Notes: generated by a model not told the origin, from the sequence alone. Numbered from the stretch's first letter, positions 17,137 through 25,210 are shown. The stretch is 64,000 bases of DNA from Streptomyces sp. CC208A (GCF_030010625.1 NZ_JASCXN010000002.1:62001-126000); one strand, 5' to 3'. Translations and numbers: made by a program.

Positions 17137-17572
17137 GGTCACGGACCCGACCTCGCAGGCTGCCTCGCCCTCGCGCCAGGCGCAGTAGGAGGAGCGGGTC
17201 ACGTGCGGCACCCGGCACAGCAGCACGATCAGGTGGTTCGCCTTCTCCACGTGGATCAACCGGTACAGCTCGCTCACCGGTCGCCCTCCTTCACGAAGAG
17301 GGCCGTCGCTTTTCCAGGATCTCGATCGCCTGCTGCTGCTCGCGGACCTCCTTGCGTAGCCGCTTGAGCTCCTCGCGCGCGGCGCTGGTCAGCTCACCGG
17401 ACTCGCCCTCGCCCCGGTCCGTCTTGGCCCGGCGGTACCAGCTGCGCAGGGACTCCGAGCTGATACCGAGTTCCCGGGCAACCGCGGTGACCGTCCTGAC
17501 TGAGGAATCCGCGAGCGCGATCGCGTCCCGCTTGAACTCCTCGGCGTACCGCCTCGTGTGCTTGCTTCCCAC
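17137..17572 (-). mobile_element. Truncated IS3-family element (OrfA plus start of OrfB)
   Basis: OrfA (17291-17572, 93 residues) looks intact: MGSKHTRRYAEEFKRDAIAL, a helix-turn-helix (TVTAVARELGISSESLRSWYRRA) and a C-terminal leucine-zipper-like helix (REELKRLRKEVREQQQAIEIL). OrfB starts about 10 bases downstream (17281) with LYRLIHVEKANHLIVLLCRVPHVTRSSYCAWREGEA but stops after about 48 codons, so the integrase core (DDE) is missing. The element is immobile. No terminal inverted repeat could be recognised with confidence. Confidence 0.82.
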
Positions 17573-17944
17573 CCGGTGCTACTTCCTCCGGAACCCCAGG
17601 ATCCCAGTCTCCGGGCGTCCACGATCAAGGGGAAGCCTCACTCGGCGTTCCCACCGGTGCCGGGGGGTCGGGGGCTGCTGCAGGCGGTGCCTCAGCTGCC
17701 ATCTCGGAGCCCCGCGCCAGGCCCCCGTGGCGTGCGGCTCGCGCGGCGTGGTGCCAGGAGGGACATGCGGCGAAGCGCAGCCCGGTTCGCCGGTCCACCC
17801 GCCTGCTGCACGGCGGGCGCTGCACCCGGCACAAGGAGCCGACCGGGTGAGACACAGTCCACCAAGCCCGCCCGTCGCACCAGACGTGGAACCAATGTCT
17901 GCGAGGCGGGGAGTTGCCCTGCCACGACGGAAGGCAGACAGACC
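17573..17944. other. Intergenic region upstream of hemerythrin-domain gene
   Basis: No supported gene is seen in these 372 bases. The left part may contain the lost end of the IS3 element. A purine-rich GGAAGG about ten bases before the ATG at 17945 is the likely ribosome-binding site; no clear -35/-10 pair was recognised. Confidence 0.5.
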
Positions 17945-18505
17945 ATGGGACACGGCGGAAACGTGATCGACGAATTGAAGGCTGACCACCGAGAGGTGGA
18001 AGAGCTCTTCGGCCGGCTCCAGCAGATGACCGGCGGCGGGCAGGACCTGCGGGATCTGGTGGACGAGGTCACCATCGAGCTGGTGCGACATTCCGTGGCC
18101 GAAGAGGAGTACCTCTACCCGGCCGTACGCGAACACGTCGAGGGCGGAGACCGCCTGGCGGACAAGGAGATCAACGATCACAGCCGGGTCGAGAACCTCC
18201 TCAAGCAGCTGGAGAAGATGGACACCGCCGACCCCCGGATGAGCCCCACGCTCCAGCAGCTCATGGACGAGGTCGCCGCTCACGTCCGGGACGAGGAGAA
18301 CAACCTCTTCCCCGCACTCGCCGAAGCCTGCAGCCCAGAGCAGTTGGACGAACTCGGCGACAAGGTCCGCCGGGCCAAGTCGATGGCACCCACCCGCCCG
18401 CACCCCTCCGCCCCGGACAGCCCGCCGGCCAACAAGCTCCTCGCCCCCGGCGCTGGGCTCGTCGACCGCGCCCGCGACTTCGTTTCCGGCCGCGGACGGT
18501 CCTGA
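17945..18505 (+). CDS. Hemerythrin HHE cation-binding domain protein
   Basis: 186 residues. The four-helix domain carries the expected iron ligands: DELKADHREVEELF (first His), LVRHSVAEEEYLYPAV (HxxxE), INDHSRVENLLKQL (His) and AHVRDEENNLFPAL (HxxxE). The C-terminal 45 residues are Pro/Ala-rich and end in a basic tail (GRGRS). Cytosolic proteins of this class bind a diiron centre and are linked to oxygen or nitric oxide sensing and redox stress. The stop codon and last four codons lie inside the left arm of a 32-bp perfect inverted repeat. The neighbourhood (molybdoenzyme, acetate transporter-like protein) is compatible with a stress or low-oxygen function but proves nothing. Confidence 0.92.
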   Translation: MGHGGNVIDELKADHREVEELFGRLQQMTGGGQDLRDLVDEVTIELVRHSVAEEEYLYPAVREHVEGGDRLADKEINDHSRVENLLKQLEKMDTADPRMSPTLQQLMDEVAAHVRDEENNLFPALAEACSPEQLDELGDKVRRAKSMAPTRPHPSAPDSPPANKLLAPGAGLVDRARDFVSGRGRS

Positions 18506-18566
18506 ACCACCTCTGCGGGGGCGGGCGCATCGCGCCGCCCCCGCAGAGGTGGTTCAGGACCGTCCG
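18493..18566. terminator. Perfect 32-bp inverted repeat overlapping the hemerythrin gene end
   Basis: The left arm (18493-18524) and right arm (18535-18566) are perfect reverse complements with a 10-base loop. The stem starts with CGGACGG and has a GGGGGCGG core next to the loop. It includes the last codons and stop of the hemerythrin gene. A stem this long exceeds a normal intrinsic terminator and there is no U-tract, though Streptomyces terminators often lack one. Confidence 0.7.
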
Positions 18567-18685
18567 GTCGGAAGCTCGGGCGTGACGCGCATCATGCCGT
18601 TCTCCGCCTCACCCCACCTACACTGGTCGGCCACCCGCGGGGCAGCGCAGCCCCGCACCAGCGGCTCGCACAGTCACATCATGTG

Positions 18686-19231
18686 ATGCACACGGACGAG
18701 CCCCGCCCCGAGGAACCGATCACCGTGGCCGCCGACCTCACCCCCGTCATAGCCGCATCCACCCGCTGGCTCCTGAACGCCTATCCACCCCCGCCAGGAG
18801 CCCTCAACCGCGCCCTGGCCGAGGCCCAGGCCCGCCAGGCCACCACCCTCGCGGCACACCTGCGCTACCCCACAGCCACGGACGTGCACCTGCTGCACCT
18901 GCTCGGCCCCGGCGGATCCGACCACCTCGACAGCCTCACCGGCAGACCTCCCGGTTCGGAGGAATCCGACACGCTGTGGCGGACCTGGGTCGACGAGACC
19001 GTGGTGAGCTGGGCCGCCGGATTCCTGGCCGAGCCGGCACTCACCGCCCGCGCACACCTGCTCTCCCAGGGCCTGGACGTCGAAGGCCTCCGGCGCCTGG
19101 CCGCGCCAGGCGATCACGAGAACGAGGCCGCCGTCCTGCTGCGCCATCCCGACCTTCTCGAACCGGTCGCCGCACTTCACCGCCCTCAGCTGCTCGAACT
19201 GCTCGACCGCAAGGACACCGCGGTGGCGTAG
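18686..19231 (+). CDS. Hypothetical protein
   Basis: 181 residues, no recognised domain, no signal peptide or membrane helix. Third codon positions are overwhelmingly G/C through the whole frame, which supports a real gene. The sequence is mostly helical in character, with LTPVIAASTRWLLNAY near the start, WRTWVDETVVSWAAGFLAE in the middle and HPDLLEPVAALHRPQLLELLDRKD at the end. The start may be GTG 18683 or ATG 18686; neither has a clear ribosome-binding site, so it may be leaderless. It converges with the gene ending at 19326. Confidence 0.6.
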   Translation: MHTDEPRPEEPITVAADLTPVIAASTRWLLNAYPPPPGALNRALAEAQARQATTLAAHLRYPTATDVHLLHLLGPGGSDHLDSLTGRPPGSEESDTLWRTWVDETVVSWAAGFLAEPALTARAHLLSQGLDVEGLRRLAAPGDHENEAAVLLRHPDLLEPVAALHRPQLLELLDRKDTAVA

Positions 19232-19325
19232 TCGTGCTCGGACACCCGGACAGGCCGGCCTTCCGCCGTGACGCCAGAGCCCGTGCCGGGTTCTTCCGGC
19301 GTGACATGCAAGGCCACGGGGACGG

Positions 19326-19817
19326 CTACAGGGAGGTGAGGGCCTGCGGCGCCAGATTCTTGATCATGGTGTTGGTCCAGCGCATCTGCCGCAGGGTCCG
19401 CGGATGGCAGGAGGAGGCGAGGGCGAGGAGCCGGGTGTCCTTGGATGCCTGGGCGGCCTGGGCGAGCATCTCCCAATGAAGGGACACGTGCGTGGCCGCC
19501 AGGTGCGTCTCGCGCAGGTCCCGCAGAAGCAGCAGGGCGGGTTCGGGACGGCTGCCCGTCAGGTCGGACGCCTTCCTCCTGAGCGAGGCGAGCAGGCCGT
19601 CGGAGCTGTCGCCGGGCGGGCCGGCGAGGTCGAGGCCGTAGTGGGCGGCCGTCTCGGCGAGGCGCCGCAGGTGCTCGCGGGACCACGCTGCGATATCGGT
19701 GGCGACATGGTGGACCTCGTGGTCGGCGCGGTGCCGTTCGGACAGCGCCATGAGCTCGTGGACGACGTTGCGTTCGCCGTGGTGGAGGGTGCGCAGGGCG
19801 AGGGTGATGCCGTTCAC
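19326..19817 (-). CDS. Small helical protein coupled to molybdoenzyme gene
   Basis: 163 residues. The GTG start overlaps the stop of the molybdopterin oxidoreductase gene (GTGA), so translation is coupled. It is rich in His, Glu and Arg in long amphipathic helices: HHGERNVVHELMALSERHRADHEVHHVATDIAAW, then LRDLRETHLAATHVSLHWEMLAQAA. The repeated HxxxH and ExxH spacing suggests a ferritin- or hemerythrin-like helical bundle that could hold metal, but I do not recognise the family. A role as chaperone, electron donor or subunit of the oxidoreductase is inferred from coupling only. Confidence 0.75.
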   Translation of the reverse strand: MNGITLALRTLHHGERNVVHELMALSERHRADHEVHHVATDIAAWSREHLRRLAETAAHYGLDLAGPPGDSSDGLLASLRRKASDLTGSRPEPALLLLRDLRETHLAATHVSLHWEMLAQAAQASKDTRLLALASSCHPRTLRQMRWTNTMIKNLAPQALTSL

Positions 19818-22300
19818 CGGTGGTCTTCCTTCCTGTCCCAGGTCGCGTCCGGCACCTGGGACACCTGTGCCGTGGGTCCTCCCGCGGTGGCCGGCGCGGC
19901 GTCGGGGCGTACCGGGGCGGAGGCTGTCGTGGTGGGGGCGGGGGAGGGCTCTTTGCCGCCGCGTTCGACGAGGGTGACCGCGGCCGCGGCCGTCTTGAAC
20001 AGGGGCTGTTTGGAGGCCGGGTCCCAGTCGGTGACGGTGGTCTCGTTGGCGGCCCGTCCCGGGGCGGCGACGTCCGGGCCGGCACCGGAGGGGGTGTCCC
20101 AGTAGCCGTAGTGGAACGGTACGAAGACCACCCCCGGCCGCAGGTCCGTGACGCGCAGCCGGCCCCGCAGGGCTCCCCTGGCCGTTCGCACCTCCACCAC
20201 ATCGCCCTCGTTGAGGTCGAGCCGCTGCGCGTCGGCGGCGGAGAGCTCCACCCACACCTCGGGCGCCGCCGCGTTCAACTGCGGCGCACGGCCGGTCTTG
20301 GTACGGGTGTGGAACTGGTACAGGGTCCGTCCGGTCGTGAGCTGGAACGGGTACTCGTCGTCGGTCGTCTCGTGCGGCGGCAGGTAGTCGGCGGCCTTGA
20401 GCATGGCCTTGCCGTCGGGGTTGAGGGAGCGGTACTCGACCGCGCTGTCCGCGGCTCCGGTCACGAGGTCCTTGCCGTAGTGCTCGCACACGTCGGCGTG
20501 CGCCCAGGTGATGCCGTCGGTGTACAACCGGCTGGTGCCGTCGGGTGCCTGCTCGTTGACGGGCCACTGGATACCGCTTCCGCCGCGCAGTTTGGCGTAG
20601 GTCAGCCCGGTGTAGTCACACGGTCGGCCGGCACTGCACCGCTTCCACGCCTCGAAGGCCGATTCGGGGTCGTGCCAGCCGATCAGCGGTCCGCCGTCCT
20701 TGTCGCGGAAGTCCATGCGCGCGGCGTAGTCCAGGAAGACGTCGAGGTCCGGCCTCGCCTCACCGGGAGGCTCCACCGCCTTGTCCGACAGGTGCACCGT
20801 GCGGTCGGCGTTGGTGAACGTACCGGTCTTCTCGGCCCACGTCGCCGCGGGCAGCACCACGTCCGCGAGCTGCGCGGTCTCGGTAAGGAACAGGTCCTGC
20901 ACCACCGTGAAGAGCCGCTCCTGCGACAGGATGGAGCGGATACGGCCCAGCTCGGGCAGGGAGACGGCGGGGTTCGTCCCGCTGATCCAGAGCATGCGCA
21001 GGGAGCCCTGTTCGGCGTACCGGAACATCTGCATGGCGTGGGTCGGCGGCGCGTAGTGGGGGATCGTCGCGGGGTCGACGTTCCAGACCTCCGCGAGATC
21101 GGCGACGTGCGCGTCGTTCTGCCAGTTACGGAATCCCGGCAGATCGCCGTTGGCCCCGCACTCGCGGGTGTTCTGCGCGGTGGGCTGCCCGTTCATCTGC
21201 AGCAGGCCGGCGCCGGGCTTCCCGAGCATGCCGCGGATCAGGTGGAGGTTGTTGATCTGCACGGCCGCCGCCGTGGCCTGGTGCGACTGGTAGACGCCCT
21301 GCAGCACGGTGGACAGAAGCCGGTCCGCGGTTCCGACGAGTTCGGCGGCCTCGGCGATCCGGGCGGCGGGGACGTCGCAGATGCCGGCCGCCCACTGCGG
21401 AGTGCAGTCCCGCACCCGGGCCACCAGCTCCTCGAAGCCGACCGTGTGCGCTTCGACGTACGCATGGTCGATCCGGTCGTGGCGGATCGTTTCGTGCAGA
21501 AGGGCGTTCAGCAGTGCCACGTTCGTGCCGGGGCGCGGTGCCAGGTGCACCGCGGCGCGGCGGGCCACGAGCGTCGGCCGCGGGTCGACACAGAGCAGCC
21601 GGGGCGGCTCGACTCCCTCCAGCCGATCGAGGATGCGCATCCACTGGACGGGCTGGGTCTCCGCGAGGTTATGGCCGAAAAGCGCGATGACGTCCGCGTG
21701 GTCGATGTCGTCGTAGCTGCCGGGCTGCCCGTCGCAGCCGAAGGTCTCCTTCAGCGCCTCCGCGGCGGTGGCGGTGCACAGGCGCGTGTTGCCGTCCAGG
21801 TGGTTCGTGCCGATCCCGGCCCGGGCGAGAACCGCAAGGGTGTAGTACTCCTCCAGGAACAGCTGCCCCGTGGTGTAGAAGCCGATGGACCCCGGTCCCC
21901 GATCGCGCAACAGCTCCCCGGAGCGGGCCACGACACGGTTCATCGCCGTCTCCCAGTCCGTCTCCACCAGCCTTCCGCCCTCCCGGACCAGCGGGCGCGT
22001 CAGCCGGTCGGGTGAGGCGTTGGCCTGCCAGCCGAAGAGGTCCTTCGGACCGAGCCTGCCCCGGTTGACACGGTCGACCGCCCGTCCGCGTACACCCACC
22101 ATCCGGCCGTCGACGACCGCGATGTCCATGGCGTCCCCGTCCGAGTGCAGGATCGACGCGGCCTGCACCCACTTCTGCACCATGCCGGGCTCCATGCCGT
22201 CGGCCAGGAACGTGTCCACCCGTGCTCGCCACGGCGCATGCCGTTCGTGGGGCACCCGGCCGCCCCAGGGATTCGCGATCCGGTCCGCAGAAGACTCCAT
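19814..22300 (-). CDS. Molybdopterin-dependent oxidoreductase lacking the N-terminal Fe-S motif
   Basis: 828-residue protein of the nitrate reductase/formate dehydrogenase (DMSO reductase) superfamily. Bis-MGD domain signatures are present: DWETAMNRVV, GFYTTGQLFLEEYYTL, LDGNTRLC (Cys175, the likely Mo ligand), MLGKPGAGLLQMNGQPTAQNTRECGANGD, WISGTNPAVSLPEL, FLTETAQLADVVLPAATWAEKTGTFTNADRTV and a C-terminal beta-barrel (LTTGRTLYQFHTRTKTGR ... DVVEVRTARGALRGRLRVTD). The first cysteine is residue 175, so the usual N-terminal CxxCxxxC [4Fe-4S] motif is absent. A 60-residue Ala/Pro/Thr-rich tail follows. The ATG has GGAGGGTGTC upstream. No NapB-, NarH- or FdhD-like partner is nearby; only the small coupled helical protein follows. 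Electron partner and substrate are unknown. Confidence 0.88.
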   Translation of the reverse strand: MESSADRIANPWGGRVPHERHAPWRARVDTFLADGMEPGMVQKWVQAASILHSDGDAMDIAVVDGRMVGVRGRAVDRVNRGRLGPKDLFGWQANASPDRLTRPLVREGGRLVETDWETAMNRVVARSGELLRDRGPGSIGFYTTGQLFLEEYYTLAVLARAGIGTNHLDGNTRLCTATAAEALKETFGCDGQPGSYDDIDHADVIALFGHNLAETQPVQWMRILDRLEGVEPPRLLCVDPRPTLVARRAAVHLAPRPGTNVALLNALLHETIRHDRIDHAYVEAHTVGFEELVARVRDCTPQWAAGICDVPAARIAEAAELVGTADRLLSTVLQGVYQSHQATAAAVQINNLHLIRGMLGKPGAGLLQMNGQPTAQNTRECGANGDLPGFRNWQNDAHVADLAEVWNVDPATIPHYAPPTHAMQMFRYAEQGSLRMLWISGTNPAVSLPELGRIRSILSQERLFTVVQDLFLTETAQLADVVLPAATWAEKTGTFTNADRTVHLSDKAVEPPGEARPDLDVFLDYAARMDFRDKDGGPLIGWHDPESAFEAWKRCSAGRPCDYTGLTYAKLRGGSGIQWPVNEQAPDGTSRLYTDGITWAHADVCEHYGKDLVTGAADSAVEYRSLNPDGKAMLKAADYLPPHETTDDEYPFQLTTGRTLYQFHTRTKTGRAPQLNAAAPEVWVELSAADAQRLDLNEGDVVEVRTARGALRGRLRVTDLRPGVVFVPFHYGYWDTPSGAGPDVAAPGRAANETTVTDWDPASKQPLFKTAAAAVTLVERGGKEPSPAPTTTASAPVRPDAAPATAGGPTAQVSQVPDATWDRKEDHR

Positions 22301-22513
22301 GACACCCTCCGGCCTCGGTGTGCAGACCGGTCATCGGTACCCCCACGGGTGGCAGGCTAACGGAACTCGAACGGACGCCACTCGCGTGCATGGACAGCCG
22401 CGCCCGCGGAGGCACAACCCACTCAAGAGGGGCCGGCCGATACTGACCGTGCGGTGCAGACCGAGCCTTGCCACGCTGGGGCCGGGGGGGGCACTTCCTA
22501 CGAAGGAGGACTG

Positions 22514-23197
22514 ATGACAGGCATCGCACCGCCGCGGTCGGCACCGTCGGCCGTGGTGCACCTGCGCCCGCTCGCCACCCCGCTGCCCATGGGCTTCCTG
22601 GGACTGGCCGCCGGCACCTTCGTCGTGGCCGGGCTGCAGCTGGGCTGGGTGCCACAGGCCCAGGGCAACGCCGTCGCCCTGGTGCTGGTGGCGTTCGTCT
22701 TCCCCCTGCAGGCCGTCGCGGCGCTACTCGGCTTCTTGTGCCGGGACGCGGCCGCAGCGACCGGCATGGCGGTACTGGCAGGCACATGGCTGTCCCTGGG
22801 CCTGATCACCCTTGCCGGTCCACCGGGCACCACCAGCGAGGCCGCCGGACTGCTGCTCGTGCTGTCAGCCCTGGTCCTGTGGGTCCCCGTGGCGGCCGCC
22901 GGTCCGGGAAAACCCGTGGCGTCCGGAGTCATCGCGCTGTCATCGCTCCGCTTCGCGGTGACAGGCGTCCACGAGCTGTCCGCTTCCGAGACATGGAAGG
23001 ACACCGCGGGCATCGTCGGCCTCCTCCTCGCGGCGGCCGCCGTCTACGCAGCCTTCGCGCTGGCCATCGAGGACCAGCGCAGGCACCCCCTGCTGCCCAC
23101 CTGGCGTCAGGGGGCAGGTGCCGCAGCCATGCACGGTGACTGGTCCGACCAGACCGAGGAACTGGTACACGAAGCCGGAGTGCGGCGCCAACTGTGA
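22514..23197 (+). CDS. GPR1/FUN34/YaaH-like membrane protein (acetate/succinate channel family)
   Basis: 227 residues with six predicted membrane helices. The N-terminal LATPLPMGFLGLAAGTFVVAG is close to the NP(A/P)PLGLxGFxxxT signature of the SatP/YaaH family, and alternating hydrophobic segments and short loops follow through LLLAAAAVYAAFAL. The C-terminal cytosolic tail is polar and includes a His/Glu-rich end. A strong ribosome-binding site GAAGGAGGA precedes the ATG at 22514. It is divergent from the molybdoenzyme gene across 213 bases. The family transports acetate, succinate or ammonium; specificity cannot be read here. Confidence 0.82.
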   Translation: MTGIAPPRSAPSAVVHLRPLATPLPMGFLGLAAGTFVVAGLQLGWVPQAQGNAVALVLVAFVFPLQAVAALLGFLCRDAAAATGMAVLAGTWLSLGLITLAGPPGTTSEAAGLLLVLSALVLWVPVAAAGPGKPVASGVIALSSLRFAVTGVHELSASETWKDTAGIVGLLLAAAAVYAAFALAIEDQRRHPLLPTWRQGAGAAAMHGDWSDQTEELVHEAGVRRQL

Positions 23198-23542
23198 GTG
23201 CCCCGCCGAGCCGACCGGCACCTACGCCTGGGTGACGGCGCCTGATCGTGCCACCGGTGTCCACACGGTTCCTTCCCAGTCGGTGCGGAGGGCGGCCCCG
23301 GATCCGTACGGGCACCGGCGGGCGCCTGTGTCTCGGTGACCGCGGCGCGGACGAAGCTTCAGCTGGTGCGTGGCGCGGTGACGACGTGGACCAGGAGGGC
23401 GACGGGCCGGCGGCCGAAGCGGACCTGATCGGCTGCCCAGTCATCCGTCGTTGCCACGGGTGCATCCGCCCGAGCGGGTAGCCGGCCGCGAGAGCGACGA
23501 CCGCGGTGACGACGATGGCCATCACGAGCACCGCATCCCGAT
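23198..23542. other. Intergenic stretch, probably degraded sequence
   Basis: No supported gene. The reverse strand holds a short hydrophobic segment (VLVMAIVVTAVVALAAGY) in an otherwise non-coding-looking frame, possibly the trace of a lost membrane protein. It leads into the integrase remnant. Confidence 0.4.
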
Positions 23543-23790
23543 CGCGGACGGCCGCGGCCTCCACGTGCGTCAGCACGCCTACGCCTCGATCGTGTGGGAA
23601 GCCGGGGAGTCCCTCGTGCCCCGGCTCGGTGGCTCGGACGCTCCCAGCCGACGATCACCCCCGGTTACTATGCTCACTTCATGCCGGAAGTCGGCAGCAA
23701 GGGACGCGGCGCCGTCGACGGGCTGCTGGGGGAGCGGGGAGACCGGCTCGCCGGCCGAAACTCCCCGGATTCTCCCCAGCGCCGTCGACC
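23543..23790 (+). pseudogene. Tyrosine-family integrase, C-terminal remnant with frameshift
   Basis: Two adjoining frames rebuild the end of an actinobacterial phage/ICE integrase: RQHAYASIVWEAGESLV (normally RHTYASxxLxAGES) then ARWLGRSQPTITPGYYAHFMPEVGSKGRGAVDGLLGERGD...NSPDSPQ. The Tyr in GYYAHF corresponds to the catalytic nucleophile region. The frame change lies at about 23600-23660 and everything upstream of the RHxYA box is gone. No tRNA gene or att duplication was recognised next to it. It marks the right edge of the decayed accessory region. Confidence 0.75.
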
Positions 23791-23864
23791 GGTGATTCCT
23801 GCCTCTGTGCCCCGGAGAGGTCGTCCGTGGGTCGTAAGGCTGAAGAGATGGGTGGCCTGGGAAA

Positions 23865-24713
23865 GTGTTGGAAGAGGTCGCAGCGACCCGCTACGTCACG
23901 CCCTTGCGTGAGGGTGGATCGCTCCCGGGGATCGTCGAGGCAGACGACCTCGGCACGTACGTCATGAAGTTCACCGGTGCCGGACAGGGACGCAAGACCC
24001 TCGTCGCCGAGGTGATCTGCGGGCAGCTCGCCCGGCGGCTCGGGCTGCGTGTGCCCGAGCTGGTCACCCTTCAGCTCGACCCGGTCATCGGGCTCTCCGA
24101 GCCAGACCAGGAGGTGCAGGAGCTGCTCAAGGCGAGCGGCGGGCTCAACCTGGGGATGGACTTCCTGCCGGGCTCGCTGGGCTTCGACCCGCTCGCGTAC
24201 GAGGTCGGCCCGGAGGAGGCCGGGAAGGTCGTCTGGTTCGACGCGGTGATCAACAACGTCGACCGGTCCTGGCGCAACCCGAACATGCTCGTCTGGCACG
24301 GCGACCTCTGGCTCATCGACCACGGCGCCACCATGATCTGGCACCACAACTGGCCGGGCGCCGCCGCCTCCGCCGCCAGGCCGTACGACGCCTCCGACCA
24401 CGCCCTCGCCCCCTTCGCCCCGGACATCGCCGCGGCCGCCGCCGAACTGGCGCCGCTCGTCACCAGGGAACTGCTCGACGAGGTCGCCGCCGACGTGCCC
24501 GACGAGTGGCTGGTGGACGAGCCCGGCTTCGACTCCACCGACGCGCTGCGCGCCGCGTACGTCGAGGCCCTGCTGCCGCGCGCCGCCACCATCCACGAGC
24601 GGATCACCCTCGGCCCGCGCGCCGAACGCCGCCCGCAGCAGCCGCCCGGCTGGCTCGCCGAGCGCCTCGCCCCCCGGCCGCACCACGCCCCCGAGAAGGA
24701 CAGCACCACGTGA
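23865..24713 (+). CDS. HipA-like kinase-fold protein (HipA_2 domain)
   Basis: 282 residues. The frame contains the compact HipA-like motifs: YVMKFTGAGQGRKTLVAEVICGQLARRLGL (ATP-binding lysine and following helix), GMDFLPGSLGFDP, WFDAVINNVDRSWRNPNMLVW (catalytic-loop region NxxDR...N) and LWLIDHGATMIWHHNW (metal-binding Asp of DHG, in place of DFG). It lacks the N-terminal couple_HipA domain of classical HipA. Its stop overlaps the start of a DUF3037 gene (GTGA), a pairing seen in many actinobacteria and proteobacteria. The GTG at 23865 was taken; the upstream sequence is integrase debris. Substrate unknown. Confidence 0.85.
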   Translation: MLEEVAATRYVTPLREGGSLPGIVEADDLGTYVMKFTGAGQGRKTLVAEVICGQLARRLGLRVPELVTLQLDPVIGLSEPDQEVQELLKASGGLNLGMDFLPGSLGFDPLAYEVGPEEAGKVVWFDAVINNVDRSWRNPNMLVWHGDLWLIDHGATMIWHHNWPGAAASAARPYDASDHALAPFAPDIAAAAAELAPLVTRELLDEVAADVPDEWLVDEPGFDSTDALRAAYVEALLPRAATIHERITLGPRAERRPQQPPGWLAERLAPRPHHAPEKDSTT

Positions 24714-25093
24714 CCGACCGCGATGTCTTCGAGTACGCGCTGCTGCGCGTGGTGCCGCGCGTCGAGCGCGGCGAGTGCTTCAACGCGGGCGTGGTCGTCT
24801 ACTGCCGCGCCCGGTCCTTCGTCGCCGCCCGCACCCACCTCGACGAGGCCAGGCTGGCCGCGCTCGACCCGGCGGCCGACGTCGCCGGCGTCCGCGCGGC
24901 CCTGCGCGCCGTCGAAGGGGTCTGCCTCGGCGGGGACGCGGCCGGGCAGGCCGCGGGGGACGACGCGGGGCGGCGCTTCCGCTGGCTGATCGCGCCGCGC
25001 TCCACGGTGGTCCAGCCGGGTCCGGTCCATACGGGCCTCACCGCCGACCCCGAGGCGGAGGTGGAGCGCCTGCTCGATCTCCTGGTGCGGTGA
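24710..25093 (+). CDS. DUF3037 family protein
   Basis: 127 residues with the DUF3037 pattern FEYALLRVVPRVERGECFNAGVVVYCRARSFV near the start, LDEARLAALDP and a terminal RFRWLIAPRSTVVQPGPVHTGL...AEVERLLDLLVR. The GTG at 24710 overlaps the stop of the HipA-like gene, so production is coupled. The two families travel together, and a toxin-antitoxin or kinase-substrate relation has been suggested by association only. A promoter follows 55 bases downstream for the SDR genes. Confidence 0.9.
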   Translation: MTDRDVFEYALLRVVPRVERGECFNAGVVVYCRARSFVAARTHLDEARLAALDPAADVAGVRAALRAVEGVCLGGDAAGQAAGDDAGRRFRWLIAPRSTVVQPGPVHTGLTADPEAEVERLLDLLVR

Positions 25094-25148
25094 CCCGCCC
25101 CCTCCCCGTGCGGTGACGACGGAGTGACAGGGCGCACCCGGTGGGCCG

Positions 25149-25210
25149 TTGACACCGGGTGCCAGGGCTTCTAGCGTCTCGTCCTGCGGTCGATACTAAG
25201 CGGTCGCTCA
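25149..25210 (+). promoter_or_regulatory. Promoter (TTGACA-17-TAGCGT) with downstream TetR-type operator
   Basis: TTGACA (25149-25154) is followed after 17 bases by TAGCGT (25172-25177), a near-consensus vegetative Streptomyces promoter. About 18 bases further on lies ACTAAGCGGTCGCTCA (25195-25210), an imperfect palindrome with arms TAAGCG/CGCTCA, similar to operators found before lipid-metabolism genes under TetR-family control. It drives the SDR genes at 25259 and 26055. Confidence 0.75.

Noticed and set aside
23260..23576. Minus-strand frame with one hydrophobic segment before the integrase remnant
   Set aside because: Only one short helix-like part, the rest is Arg/Pro-rich, and it overlaps the integrase fragment on the other strand; at most a decayed relic.
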